The notes under the pieces were generated by a model, which saw only the letters and a list, made by a program, of their open reading frames with translations, was not told the origin of the DNA and made no database searches. This document shows positions 24,456 to 32,781 of a stretch of DNA of 64,000 nt, piece after piece. Source of the stretch: JASHPR01 sp963795055 (GTDB lineage Bacteria > Actinomycetota > Actinomycetes > Streptosporangiales > Streptosporangiaceae); contig CAWCGJ010000002.1 in assembly GCA_963795055.1 (NCBI GenBank), positions 99,019 through 163,018 of the forward strand. The letters run 5' to 3'. A program made the translations under genes and the position numbers. Numbering within the stretch: position 1 is the first letter of the stretch; each line of letters starts with the position of its first letter.

Positions 24456-24718
24456 GCTTGCGACCAGGGTCGCCGGCGCGGCGCCGGTATTCATAGGTTT
24501 GGGCATGAGCGTGTACCGGGCGATGAGCCGCACCGCGGGTCCGGTGGACCGGCAGCGGCCGCCGCCCACCCACGCCGCACCGCAACAACGCTGCAGGAAC
24601 AGCGGGTCGCCATTCCGGCGGCGCCCGAGCATGAGCATGTCGTCTCAGTCGGAGCACGTCAGGGGGAAAGACTCAATGTCAACCCGAGCAGGCTTCCTTT
24701 GCCGAAGGAGCCGCCACG

Positions 24719-26575
24719 ATGACACGACCCGCGCGGCACGGCAGATCTAGGCCCGGGCTTCGCGGGCGGGCCCGGGCGGCCGGCCTGGCCGCGGCGTTGT
24801 GCGCTCTGGTCGCGGCCGGCTGCTCGAGCGGCGGCAGCACCAGCTCCGCACCGGGAACCACCCCCGCCAACGGCGGGACCGTGGTGTTCGCCGAGGCGCC
24901 GTCGGCCCCGCCGACGTACATCTTCCCCTACATGAGCAGCGCCGTGATCAGCAACGTCAACCTGTTCTACTTCCAGTACCTGATGTACCGGCCGCTGTAC
25001 TGGTTCGGCAACGGGTCGCTGCCGACCGTGAACTACTCGCTGAGCCTGGCCAATCCGCCGGCCTTCAACGGCAGCAAGGTCACGATCACGCTCAAGCACT
25101 ACAGGTGGTCCGACGGCACCCCGGTGACTGCGACGGACGTGATGTTCTGGCTGAACATGGAGAAGGCGCTGCCGGCCGACTACGGTGCCTACACCAACTT
25201 CCCGGCCGACGTGTCGGACATCACGGTGGTCAGCCCGACCGAGCTGACCATGACCATGGACAAGGCCTATTCGCCGAGCTGGTTCCTGTACAACCAGCTG
25301 AGCCAGATCACGCCGATGCCGCCCGCGTGGGACCGGACCGCGTCCGGCTCCAGCGGCTGCGCCACCAAGGTCAGCGACTGCGCCGCCGTCTACAACTACC
25401 TGGACGACCAGGCCAAGGACCTGAACGGGTACGTGGGGTCGCCGTTGTGGTCGATCGTGGACGGGCCGTGGAAGCTGAGCGCGTTCAACGCCGACGGCCA
25501 CGTCACGTTCGTGCCCAATAAGTCCTATTCCGGGCCGGTCAAGCCGAGGCTCGCGGCCTTCCAGGAGGTGCCGTTCACCACCGACAACGCCGAGTACGAC
25601 GTGCTGCGGTCACCGAACCCGAGTACCAGGATCGACGTGGGGTACCTGCCGGAGCAGGACGCCCCGCCCAAGCCGGCCAGGGCGGCCGTCGGCGCCAACC
25701 CGGTGCCCGGCTACACGCTGTCCCCGTGGACCATCTGGGGGATCAACTACTTCGTGGTGAACTACCAGTCCACCACCGGCAACGCCCCGATCATCAGGCA
25801 GCTGTACTTCCGCCAGGTCCTGGAGAACCTGATGAACCAGGCCGCGGTGCTCCAGGGGCCGCTGCGCGGTTACGGCACGCTTACGGTCGGCCCGGTCGGC
25901 AACACCCCGGTGACCGCGTGGCTGTCGCCGAAGGGCAAGGCGGGCGACCCGTTCCCCCACGACCCGGCCCAGGCGAAGTCGCTGCTGGCCAGCCACGGCT
26001 GGACGGTGAACCCGGGCGGCGTGTCCACCTGCGCCAACCCGGCCCGGTGCGGGCCGGGGATCAAGAAGGGGCAGGGGATGAGCTTCACCCTGCCGTACGC
26101 GACCGGGACCTCGTGGATCGAGTCGGAGATGACGCAGCTGCAGTCCAACGCGTCTGCGCTCGGCATCAGGCTGAACCTGGAGCCCAAGCCGTTCGCCCAG
26201 GTGATCTCGGTGGCCGGGGGCAACTGCGTGGTCGCCAAGCTGCCATGCGACTGGGACATGGCCAACTGGGGCGGCGGCTGGTCGTTCTCCCCGGACTACG
26301 AGCCCACCGGTGAGCAGCTGTTCCTGAGCGGGGTGGTCGCGAACGCGGGCGGGTACCGCGACCCCGCCAACGACGCGATGATCGACAAGACGCTGACCAG
26401 CGGCAACCTGACCTATATGTACTCCTGGCAGGACTACCTGTCGGCCCAGCTGCCGATGATCTGGCAGCCGGAGGCCGACTACCAGCTGACCGAGATCGCC
26501 GGCAACCTCAAGGGGGTCACCCCGCAGAGCCCTACGCTCAGCATCAACCCGGAGAACTGGTACTTCGTGAGGTAG
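24719..26575 (+). CDS. Family-5 peptide/oligopeptide ABC solute-binding lipoprotein
   Basis: 618 residues with a twin-Arg-like basic N-terminus, a hydrophobic segment and lipobox VAAGC (cysteine near residue 35), so it is predicted to be a lipid-anchored extracytoplasmic protein. The body matches the DppA/OppA family: YRPLYWFGNG, KVTITLKHYRWSDGTPVTATDV (the family signature region), and a C-terminal domain with two Cys pairs (STCANPARCG and GNCVVAKLPC). It is highly similar to the frameshifted copy upstream, indicating tandem duplication. It should deliver peptides or other oligomeric solutes to an ABC importer, but the importer genes are not in the window. Start ATG at 24719 with GAAGGAG 10 bp upstream. 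Confidence 0.9.
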   Translation: MTRPARHGRSRPGLRGRARAAGLAAALCALVAAGCSSGGSTSSAPGTTPANGGTVVFAEAPSAPPTYIFPYMSSAVISNVNLFYFQYLMYRPLYWFGNGSLPTVNYSLSLANPPAFNGSKVTITLKHYRWSDGTPVTATDVMFWLNMEKALPADYGAYTNFPADVSDITVVSPTELTMTMDKAYSPSWFLYNQLSQITPMPPAWDRTASGSSGCATKVSDCAAVYNYLDDQAKDLNGYVGSPLWSIVDGPWKLSAFNADGHVTFVPNKSYSGPVKPRLAAFQEVPFTTDNAEYDVLRSPNPSTRIDVGYLPEQDAPPKPARAAVGANPVPGYTLSPWTIWGINYFVVNYQSTTGNAPIIRQLYFRQVLENLMNQAAVLQGPLRGYGTLTVGPVGNTPVTAWLSPKGKAGDPFPHDPAQAKSLLASHGWTVNPGGVSTCANPARCGPGIKKGQGMSFTLPYATGTSWIESEMTQLQSNASALGIRLNLEPKPFAQVISVAGGNCVVAKLPCDWDMANWGGGWSFSPDYEPTGEQLFLSGVVANAGGYRDPANDAMIDKTLTSGNLTYMYSWQDYLSAQLPMIWQPEADYQLTEIAGNLKGVTPQSPTLSINPENWYFVR

Positions 26576-26589
26576 CCCCCTGCGGGGGC
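26575..26589 (+). terminator. Hairpin overlapping the stop of the second solute-binding protein gene
   Basis: GCCCCC-TGC-GGGGGC forms a 6-bp GC stem that begins within the TAG stop codon. It may end transcription before folC, whose own -10-like TAGGCT lies at 26615-26620. Confidence 0.35.
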
Positions 26590-26652
26590 CGTCTGCGCGC
26601 GCCGGCACTGCACATAGGCTGCCAGGGTGACAGTCGCCATCCGTGAGCAGCC

Positions 26653-28137
26653 GTGAACGACCCGCAAGCCCGGCTGCGCGAGGCCGAGCGGGAGATCCTC
26701 GCCCGCCGGCCGGAGCATGCCATCGAGCCGTCCCTGGACCGGATCACGGCGCTGACCGAGGTGCTCGGTGACCCGCAGCGGGCCTACCCGGTCATCCACA
26801 TCACCGGCACCAACGGCAAGACCTCGACCGCCCGCATGATCGAGACGCTGCTGCGCGTCCGCGGGCTGCGGACCGGCCTGTTCACCAGCCCGCACCTGTC
26901 CTCGATCCGGGAACGGATCTGCGTGGACGGCGAGCCGCTCAGCGCCGAGCGCTTCGCCGGCGCCTACGACGAGGTGCGGCCGTACGTGGAGCTGGTGGAC
27001 CAGAGCCAGCCGGCCGCGCTGTCCTTTTTCGAGGTGCTCACCGCGATGGCGTTCGCCGTGTTCGCCGATGCGCCGGTCGACGTGGCGGTGATCGAGGTCG
27101 GCGTCGGCGGGACCTGGGACGCTACGAACGTCGCCGACGGCGCCGTGGCCGTGGTGACGCCGATCTCGCTCGACCACGAGCGCTACCTGGGCAACAGCGT
27201 GACCTCCATCGCCGGGGAGAAGGCCGGCATCATCAAGCCCGGGGCGGTCGCCGTGCTGGCCCAGCAGCCGCTCGACGCGACGGAGGTGCTGCTGCGCCGC
27301 GCCGCCGAGGTGGGCGCCACCGTGGCCAGGGAGGGCCTCGAATTCGGCGTGACCAGCCGGGAGCTGGCGGTCGGCGGGCAGCTCCTCGGGGTCCGCGGCC
27401 TGCTCGGCAGCTATGACGAGCTGTTCCTGCCGCTGTTCGGCGCGTACCAGGCCAGCAACGCGGCCTGCGCCCTCGCCGCGGTGGAGGCGTTCGCCGGAGC
27501 GTCCGCCACCGGCGGGCCGGACGGCGGCGAGGACGAGCCCGCGGCGCGCGACGACGAGCCCGAGGCGCTCAGCGACGAGCTCGTCCGCTCCGCGTTCGCG
27601 ACGATGTCGTCCCCGGGCAGGCTGGAGGTGGTCCGCCGCAGCCCGGTCGTGGTCGTGGACGCGGCGCACAACCCGGGTGGGATGGCGGCCACCGTGGCCG
27701 CCCTCACCGAGGCCTTCGCGCCCGACGAGCTGATCGCCATCCTCGCGGTCAGCGAGGACAAGGACGTGCCGGGGATACTCGACGAACTCGAGCCGGTCGC
27801 GTCCGAGCTGGTGGTGACGGCCAACTCCTCACCCCGGTCCGCCGATCCCGGCAAGCTCGCCGAGCTGGCGGCCGCAGTCTTCGGCCCGGACCGGGTCCGG
27901 GTCGCACCCCGGATCGACGACGCGATCGAGCTTGCGGTGACGCTGGCCGACGAGGCCGACGCGCGGCTGGCCGACGGCGGGCTGACCGGCACCGCCCTGG
28001 TGCTCATCACCGGATCGGTGATCACTGCCGGGGACGCCCGGCTGCTGCTCACCCGCGCGGCCCCCGGCGAGCCCGCGCCGGGTCCCGCGAGCACGGCGCC
28101 CCACGACCGCGATGACCGGCCCGGCGGGCCCCCATGA
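26653..28137 (+). CDS. folC: Bifunctional dihydrofolate synthase / folylpolyglutamate synthase
   Basis: 494 residues from GTG at 26653. It is a Mur-ligase-type enzyme with the ATP loop HITGTNGKTSTARMIE, the folate-type SPHLSSIRERI segment, EVGVGGTWDATNV, and the C-terminal domain with VVVDAAHNPGGMAAT. It adds glutamate to dihydropteroate and to reduced folates. An Asp/Glu-rich insertion of about 30 residues (near 290-315) separates the central and C-terminal domains. The gene is followed by a DUF4233 gene, the usual actinobacterial neighbour. Confidence 0.95.
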   Translation: MNDPQARLREAEREILARRPEHAIEPSLDRITALTEVLGDPQRAYPVIHITGTNGKTSTARMIETLLRVRGLRTGLFTSPHLSSIRERICVDGEPLSAERFAGAYDEVRPYVELVDQSQPAALSFFEVLTAMAFAVFADAPVDVAVIEVGVGGTWDATNVADGAVAVVTPISLDHERYLGNSVTSIAGEKAGIIKPGAVAVLAQQPLDATEVLLRRAAEVGATVAREGLEFGVTSRELAVGGQLLGVRGLLGSYDELFLPLFGAYQASNAACALAAVEAFAGASATGGPDGGEDEPAARDDEPEALSDELVRSAFATMSSPGRLEVVRRSPVVVVDAAHNPGGMAATVAALTEAFAPDELIAILAVSEDKDVPGILDELEPVASELVVTANSSPRSADPGKLAELAAAVFGPDRVRVAPRIDDAIELAVTLADEADARLADGGLTGTALVLITGSVITAGDARLLLTRAAPGEPAPGPASTAPHDRDDRPGGPP

Positions 28138-28159
28138 GACGACACGACGTGGCGGCCGG

Positions 28160-28477
28160 ATGAGACGTCTGTGCGCCACCGTGCTGATCATGGAGGCCGT
28201 GGTGATCTGGCTGGCGATCCCGGTCGCCCTGGCCGTGGACCACGCATCGCCGCGGCGCGCGGGCGTCGCCGGCGTGGTGCTGGCCGTCGCGGCGGTCGCG
28301 CTGGCCGCGCTGGCGCGACGGCGGCTGCGGTGGACCTTGATCGGGGGAAGCGTGCTGCAGGCTCTGGTCATCGCGGCCGGCGCGATCGTCCCCGTGATGT
28401 ACTTCCTCGGAGCCGTCTTCACGGCGCTGTGGATCATCGGCATCCAGCTTGGCCGCCGCTACGACCCGGCCCCCTAA
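28160..28477 (+). CDS. DUF4233 membrane protein
   Basis: 105 residues from the ATG at 28160; an in-frame ATG at 28112 overlapping folC would add 16 residues. Three to four hydrophobic spans are visible (MEAVVIWLAIPVALAV, GVAGVVLAVAAVALAAL, and a C-terminal GAIVPVMYFLGAVFTALWII) with a basic loop ARRRLRW. DUF4233 proteins sit directly behind folC across actinobacteria, and the match here is by both position and sequence. Function unknown. In Streptomyces ndk follows next, but here there is no ndk before mreB. Confidence 0.82.
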   Translation: MRRLCATVLIMEAVVIWLAIPVALAVDHASPRRAGVAGVVLAVAAVALAALARRRLRWTLIGGSVLQALVIAAGAIVPVMYFLGAVFTALWIIGIQLGRRYDPAP

Positions 28478-28500
28478 CCCGGTCCCGGCGGCATCGGCGC

Positions 28501-28523
28501 AGCCCGGCGTGCCCAGCCGGGCT
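28501..28523 (+). terminator. Hairpin after the DUF4233 gene
   Basis: AGCCCGGC-GTGCCCA-GCCGGGCT is a perfect 8-bp stem with a 7-nt loop, 23 bp after the stop codon. Confidence 0.5.
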
Positions 28524-28814
28524 CGCGCCGCGGGGACCTGTAGGCTTTTGGTGACGGGGTCAGCATCCGCGCGCGCCGTAACAGCGGGCTAGCAACCGGT
28601 CGCTGATGGTCGCAGGGCCAGCCGTCGCCGGAGCGGCCTGAGCGCGCAGCCGGGACTCGCGGGCACCATCCGCGCCGATCACGCGTTGCACGTTTAGGCG
28701 GCCTGGCCCTGGTAGATGAAGGAAAAGAGGGCCGCGCCCGAGGTCTCGGATCGCGGGCCTTAGCGCACTAGCCAAAGCATCCGGCAGGAGACTTCTGGAA
28801 GGTTCTCGTTTCAT
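28524..28814. other. Non-coding leader region of mreB
   Basis: This gap follows the DUF4233 terminator and precedes mreB. It has a TAGGCT -10-like hexamer at 28541-28546 and no convincing gene. The roughly 135-codon ndk gene found at this position in Streptomyces is absent. The mreB ATG is preceded by GGAAGG about 17 bp upstream, which is weak. Confidence 0.5.
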
Positions 28815-29846
28815 ATGAGCAACGCGCTGGCGTTCCTGGGCCGCGACATGGCCGTCGACCTCGGCACCGCGAACACACTCGTCTACGTCCGGGGCCGTGG
28901 AATCGTGCTCAACGAGCCATCGGTGGTGGCGCTGAACACGAACACCGGGCAGATCGTCGCCGTCGGGGTCGACGCCAAACGCATGATCGGCCGGACACCC
29001 GGCAACATCGTGGCCGTCAGGCCGCTCAAGGACGGCGTCATCGCCGACTTCGACGTGACCGAGCGGATGCTCAGGTACTTCATCCAGAAGGTGCACAAAC
29101 GCAGCCACCTCGCCAAGCCGCGCCTGGTCGTCGCGGTGCCCAGTGGCATCACCGGCGTGGAGCAGAGCGCGGTCAAGGAAGCCGGCCACCAGGCCGGCGC
29201 CCGCCGCGTGTACATCATCGAGGAGCCGATGGCCGCGGCGATCGGCGCCGGCCTGCCGGTCAACGAGCCGACCGGCAACATGGTCGTCGACATCGGCGGC
29301 GGTACCACCGAGGTCGCCGTGATATCTCTCGGCGGCATCGTGACCTCGCAGTCCATCCGCGTGGGCGGCGATGAGCTGGACCAGGCGATCATCACGTTCG
29401 GCAAGAAGGAGTACTCGCTCATGCTGGGCGAGCGGACCGCCGAGGAGATCAAGATGGCCCTCGGGTCGGCGTTCCCCTCGTCCGACGAGCCGAACGCCGA
29501 GATCCGCGGCCGGGACCTGGTCAGCGGGCTGCCGAAGACCATCGTGATCTCTGCCGAGGAGATCCGGCGGGCGATCGAGGAACCGCTCGCCGTGATCATC
29601 GACGCGGTGAAGACGACGCTGGACAAGTGCCCGCCCGAGCTGGCCGGCGACGTCATGGACCGCGGTATCGCGCTGACCGGCGGCGGCGCCCTGCTGCGGG
29701 GTCTCGACGAACGGCTCAGGGAAGAGACGGGCATGCCGATCCACATGGCCGACAACCCACTGGACTCGGTGGCGCTGGGAACCGGCAAGTGCGTCGAGGA
29801 TTTCGACACCCTGCGCCAGGTGCTGGTGCCGGAAGCCAGACGCTGA
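28815..29846 (+). CDS. mreB: Rod-shape-determining protein MreB (bacterial actin)
   Basis: 343 residues, the normal MreB length. Actin-fold nucleotide motifs are visible: phosphate-1 DLGTANTLVYVRG, phosphate-2 DIGGGTTEVAVISLGGIV, and the adenosine motif GIALTGGGALLRGLDE. It polymerises on the inner face of the membrane and, with MreC, MreD, PBP2 and RodA encoded just downstream, organises lateral or spore wall synthesis. In sporulating actinomycetes it is mainly needed for the spore envelope. A 222-bp gap before mreC contains two imperfect 16-bp direct repeats (GCGGCGATTG...AGC). Confidence 0.96.
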   Translation: MSNALAFLGRDMAVDLGTANTLVYVRGRGIVLNEPSVVALNTNTGQIVAVGVDAKRMIGRTPGNIVAVRPLKDGVIADFDVTERMLRYFIQKVHKRSHLAKPRLVVAVPSGITGVEQSAVKEAGHQAGARRVYIIEEPMAAAIGAGLPVNEPTGNMVVDIGGGTTEVAVISLGGIVTSQSIRVGGDELDQAIITFGKKEYSLMLGERTAEEIKMALGSAFPSSDEPNAEIRGRDLVSGLPKTIVISAEEIRRAIEEPLAVIIDAVKTTLDKCPPELAGDVMDRGIALTGGGALLRGLDERLREETGMPIHMADNPLDSVALGTGKCVEDFDTLRQVLVPEARR

Positions 29847-30068
29847 GCCCTGCTGGCCGGCCCGCCCGAGCCGACGGCGCCCGGCGCCAGCTCCGGTCCG
29901 GGCCGCGAGCCGGTGAGCAGCCAGGCGGCGATTGGCCAGCGAGCGATCAGCTAGCGGCGATTGACTAGCACGACGGACGAGCAGGGCGATGAGGTAGCAG
30001 GACCGAGCACGCGGACCAGCTGACAGCCGGACCAGCCGCCCCGGCGGCGCGGACGAGGTGATCGACAG

Positions 30069-31001
30069 GTGCACGACAGCCGGCGGACCCGGGTGGTTCT
30101 CGGCGTGCTCCTGGTGCTGGCGCTGGCTCTGATCACCTTCGACTACCGCGACGGCTCGTCGGGCCCGGTGCGCAGCCTGCAACAGTTCGGCGGCTCGGTC
30201 TTCGGCAGCCTGGAGCGCGGGGTCAGCGTGGTGACCGAGCCGGTGGTCGGCTTCTTCGGCCGGGGCGGGTCGGGCAACGGCCAGGTCGCGGCGCTGCAGC
30301 AGCAGATCGTCCGGCTACGGGCCGAGCTCAGCCAGGAACAGCTGAGCAAGGGGGAGTACCAGCAGCTGAGCCAGCTGCTACAGCTGTCGGGCCGGGGCGG
30401 CTACCGGATCGTGGCGGCCCGGGTGATCGCGATCGGGCAGGGGTACGGGCAGACGGTCACGCTCGACGCCGGCCGCCGGGACGGCGTACAGCCGGAGGAG
30501 ACCGTGCTCGACGGGCAGGGCCTGGTCGGCACCGTCACCCAGGTAAGCGCGCAGACCTGCACGGTGCTGCTGGCCACCGACGCCACCTCGGTGGTGGGCG
30601 TGACGCTGGCCAGCAGCGGCCAGATCGGCTGGGTCACCGGGCCGGGCAAGACCAGGTCCGGGTCGGGGCTGCTGCGGTTGCAGGTGCTGGACGCCAGCGC
30701 CGGCCTCACCCCGGGTGAGCAGCTGGTGACGTCGGCCTCGGTGCACGACCGGCCGTACGTGCCCGGCGTTCCCGTCGGCGTGATCAGCCAGGTGGAGAAC
30801 CAGGCGGGCTCGCTGACCGCCCTGGCCCTGGTCCGCCCGTACGTCGACTTCACCTCGCTGGGCGTGGTCGGCATCGTCGTGGTGCCGCCGGCCCGCAACC
30901 CCAGGTTCTCCGTGCTGCCGCCCAAGCCCCAGCCGTCGCCCACGGTGACCGTTACGGTGACCCCCGGGCCGTCCCCCAGCTCGGCGCCGCCGGGTGGCTG
31001 A
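30069..31001 (+). CDS. mreC: Rod-shape-determining protein MreC
   Basis: 310 residues from GTG. One N-terminal membrane span (VVLGVLLVLALALITF) is followed by a coiled coil (about 75-105, AALQQQIVRLRAELSQEQL) and the beta-barrel periplasmic-type domain (GYRIVAARVIAIGQ and DGVQPEETVLDGQGLVG). The C-terminus is a Pro/Thr/Val-rich tail. It bridges cytoplasmic MreB and the wall synthases. Its stop lies 8 bp inside the start region of mreD. Confidence 0.94.
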   Translation: MHDSRRTRVVLGVLLVLALALITFDYRDGSSGPVRSLQQFGGSVFGSLERGVSVVTEPVVGFFGRGGSGNGQVAALQQQIVRLRAELSQEQLSKGEYQQLSQLLQLSGRGGYRIVAARVIAIGQGYGQTVTLDAGRRDGVQPEETVLDGQGLVGTVTQVSAQTCTVLLATDATSVVGVTLASSGQIGWVTGPGKTRSGSGLLRLQVLDASAGLTPGEQLVTSASVHDRPYVPGVPVGVISQVENQAGSLTALALVRPYVDFTSLGVVGIVVVPPARNPRFSVLPPKPQPSPTVTVTVTPGPSPSSAPPGG

Positions 31002-32781
31002 GGTGAGGCGCGCCATCCTGTCCGCGGCCCTGCTGGTCATCGCCCTGATGCTCCAGCTGACCGTGGTGAACAGGCTCCCGCTGCCCGGGGCAGGCGGGCC
31101 CGACCTGGTGCTGCTCACCGTGGTCGCGCTGGGGCTGTGCAGCGGCCCGGCCGCGGGCGCGGTGACCGGGTTCTGCGCCGGGCTCGCCTTCGACATCACG
31201 CCGCCCGGCAGCTACCTGATCGGCCAGTACGCGCTCATCTTCTGCCTGGTCGGGTACTTGTGCGGTCGGCTGCGCGGCATAGCGAACCGCTCGGCCCTGC
31301 TGACCATCGCGGCCGCGATGGCGGCCGCCGCCATGGGCGAGGCCCTGTCCGCGGCCTTCGGCCTGGCGGTGAGCAACCCGCAGGTCACCTGGCCCGCGGT
31401 GCGGCAGGTGCTGCCGTCCTCGATCGTCTACGACGTGGTGCTCGCCCCGTTCGTGCTGTATCTGGTCGTGCGGGCCATGCGCCTGGCCGGCGCGTTCGGC
31501 CGGGCCGCCGCGGCCCAGCCCGCCGATGGCGCCGCGCTGCTCGCGCGGAACCAGGCGGCCGGCAGCGCGCTTCCCGGGGGCTCCCTGGGCGGCGCGGCCG
31601 CGCTCGGCGGTGCCGGGCTGCTGGGCGGGGTCGGCTGGGTGTCGGGCCCGGTGGGATCTCGCCGGTCGCGTGGCCCGCGCGCGCCCCGGACGGGTGCCCG
31701 CGCGGGAGCGGCGCCCCGTGCTCCGCGCGCGCCCCGGCTGGGCGGCGCCACGGCCCGGCGCGGCGACGGATGGCTCGGCAGCGCGCCGCGGACGGCGCTG
31801 TCGGCGTCGCGGACGCCTCCGGCCCGGCCCGGCCGGCCCGCCCGCCTGCGGCCCGGTGCCGGGACCGCGGGCTCCGCGGTCGCGCGCCCGGCCCGGCCCC
31901 TGCCGCGCCCCCCGGTCAACCTGCGGCTCGGCGCGGCCAGCCGGCGTCATGACGGGAGCGCCGGCCGGGGGCTCGGCCGGCCGGGCGGCCCGGCGCTGGG
32001 CGGCCGCCCCAAGTCGGGCCCGCCCGGCTCGGCGTTCCGCGGCCGGAGGCCGGGGATGGGCGGGTCGGCCGCCCTGGCCCGGCCCGGCGCCGCGGGCCGA
32101 GGGTCTCTCGGCCGGGGGGCCCTGTCGCCCGGCCCCAGGTTCCGGCCTGATGCCCGCCTGCGCGGAGGCTCGGCCCACCCGGATGTGCGCCGGGGCACGG
32201 GCCCGGCGCGGGTGCGGCCATCGCGGCGGGTCTCCCTGCGCCTCGGCAGCGCCCGGCGCCACGACGGCGTCCTCGGCGGCAGCGTGCTCGGGCGCCGGGC
32301 CCGGCGTGGCGGCATGCCCGGCCGCCGGGCACCGGGCGTGGGCGGGCTGCGCGGCAGCGCGTTGCGGGCGGGCGGGTCGCGCAGCGGGCTGCGCGCAGGC
32401 GGCCTGCGCGGCCGGGCGCTGCGCGGCGGCGGGCTGCGCGGCGGCACAGCTCGCGGGCCCGGTGGCGGGCGCGGGCTCGCCGCGCGGCCGGTCAGGCTGC
32501 GGCTGGGCTCGCCGCGGCGTGGCGGCGCCCTGGGCGTCCTGCCGGGCCGCCGCAGCCCCTGGGCGCGGGCCCGGCTTGGCGGTGCGCGGCGGGCCACGCC
32601 GCGGTTCCGGTCCGCCGTGCCGGCCGACGGGTACCTGCCCCTCGGCAGGCGCACCCGGCTACGGACACCGAAACGGGTCAGGCTCACCAGGTCGTCGTTC
32701 CTGGCGACCTGGACCGGCGGACTGCTGGGCAACCGGTCAGCGGCGGGACGGATCGGCAAGCGGACAGGAGGGCTGAGATGA
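30994..32781 (+). CDS. mreD: MreD with an exceptional Arg/Gly/Ala-rich C-terminal tail
   Basis: 595 residues, against about 160-220 for usual MreD. Residues 1-170 are an ordinary MreD with about five membrane spans (e.g. AILSAALLVIALMLQLTVV and SIVYDVVLAPFVLYLVV). From about 175 to the end follows a low-complexity, strongly basic region. It contains three related segments, VNLRLGAASRRHDG (about 308), VSLRLGSARRHDG (about 413) and VRLRLGSPRRGG (about 500), separated by Gly/Arg/Leu repeats. The frame is held to the end by an ATGA overlap with mrdA (32778-32781). An alternative start GTG at 31003 removes three residues. High GC leaves other frames open too, so reality of the tail rests on the overlap and the internal repeats. 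Confidence 0.8.
   Translation: MAEVRRAILSAALLVIALMLQLTVVNRLPLPGAGGPDLVLLTVVALGLCSGPAAGAVTGFCAGLAFDITPPGSYLIGQYALIFCLVGYLCGRLRGIANRSALLTIAAAMAAAAMGEALSAAFGLAVSNPQVTWPAVRQVLPSSIVYDVVLAPFVLYLVVRAMRLAGAFGRAAAAQPADGAALLARNQAAGSALPGGSLGGAAALGGAGLLGGVGWVSGPVGSRRSRGPRAPRTGARAGAAPRAPRAPRLGGATARRGDGWLGSAPRTALSASRTPPARPGRPARLRPGAGTAGSAVARPARPLPRPPVNLRLGAASRRHDGSAGRGLGRPGGPALGGRPKSGPPGSAFRGRRPGMGGSAALARPGAAGRGSLGRGALSPGPRFRPDARLRGGSAHPDVRRGTGPARVRPSRRVSLRLGSARRHDGVLGGSVLGRRARRGGMPGRRAPGVGGLRGSALRAGGSRSGLRAGGLRGRALRGGGLRGGTARGPGGGRGLAARPVRLRLGSPRRGGALGVLPGRRSPWARARLGGARRATPRFRSAVPADGYLPLGRRTRLRTPKRVRLTRSSFLATWTGGLLGNRSAAGRIGKRTGGLR

Noticed and set aside
28551..28592. Short leaderless ORF of 13 codons behind the TAGGCT hexamer before mreB
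   Set aside because: Too short and without codon or sequence evidence. No attenuator structure follows it.
31526..32776. Alternative plus-strand frame in the mreD tail region
   Set aside because: It gives no recognisable protein and has no coupling to neighbours, whereas the mreD frame ends in an exact ATGA overlap with mrdA.
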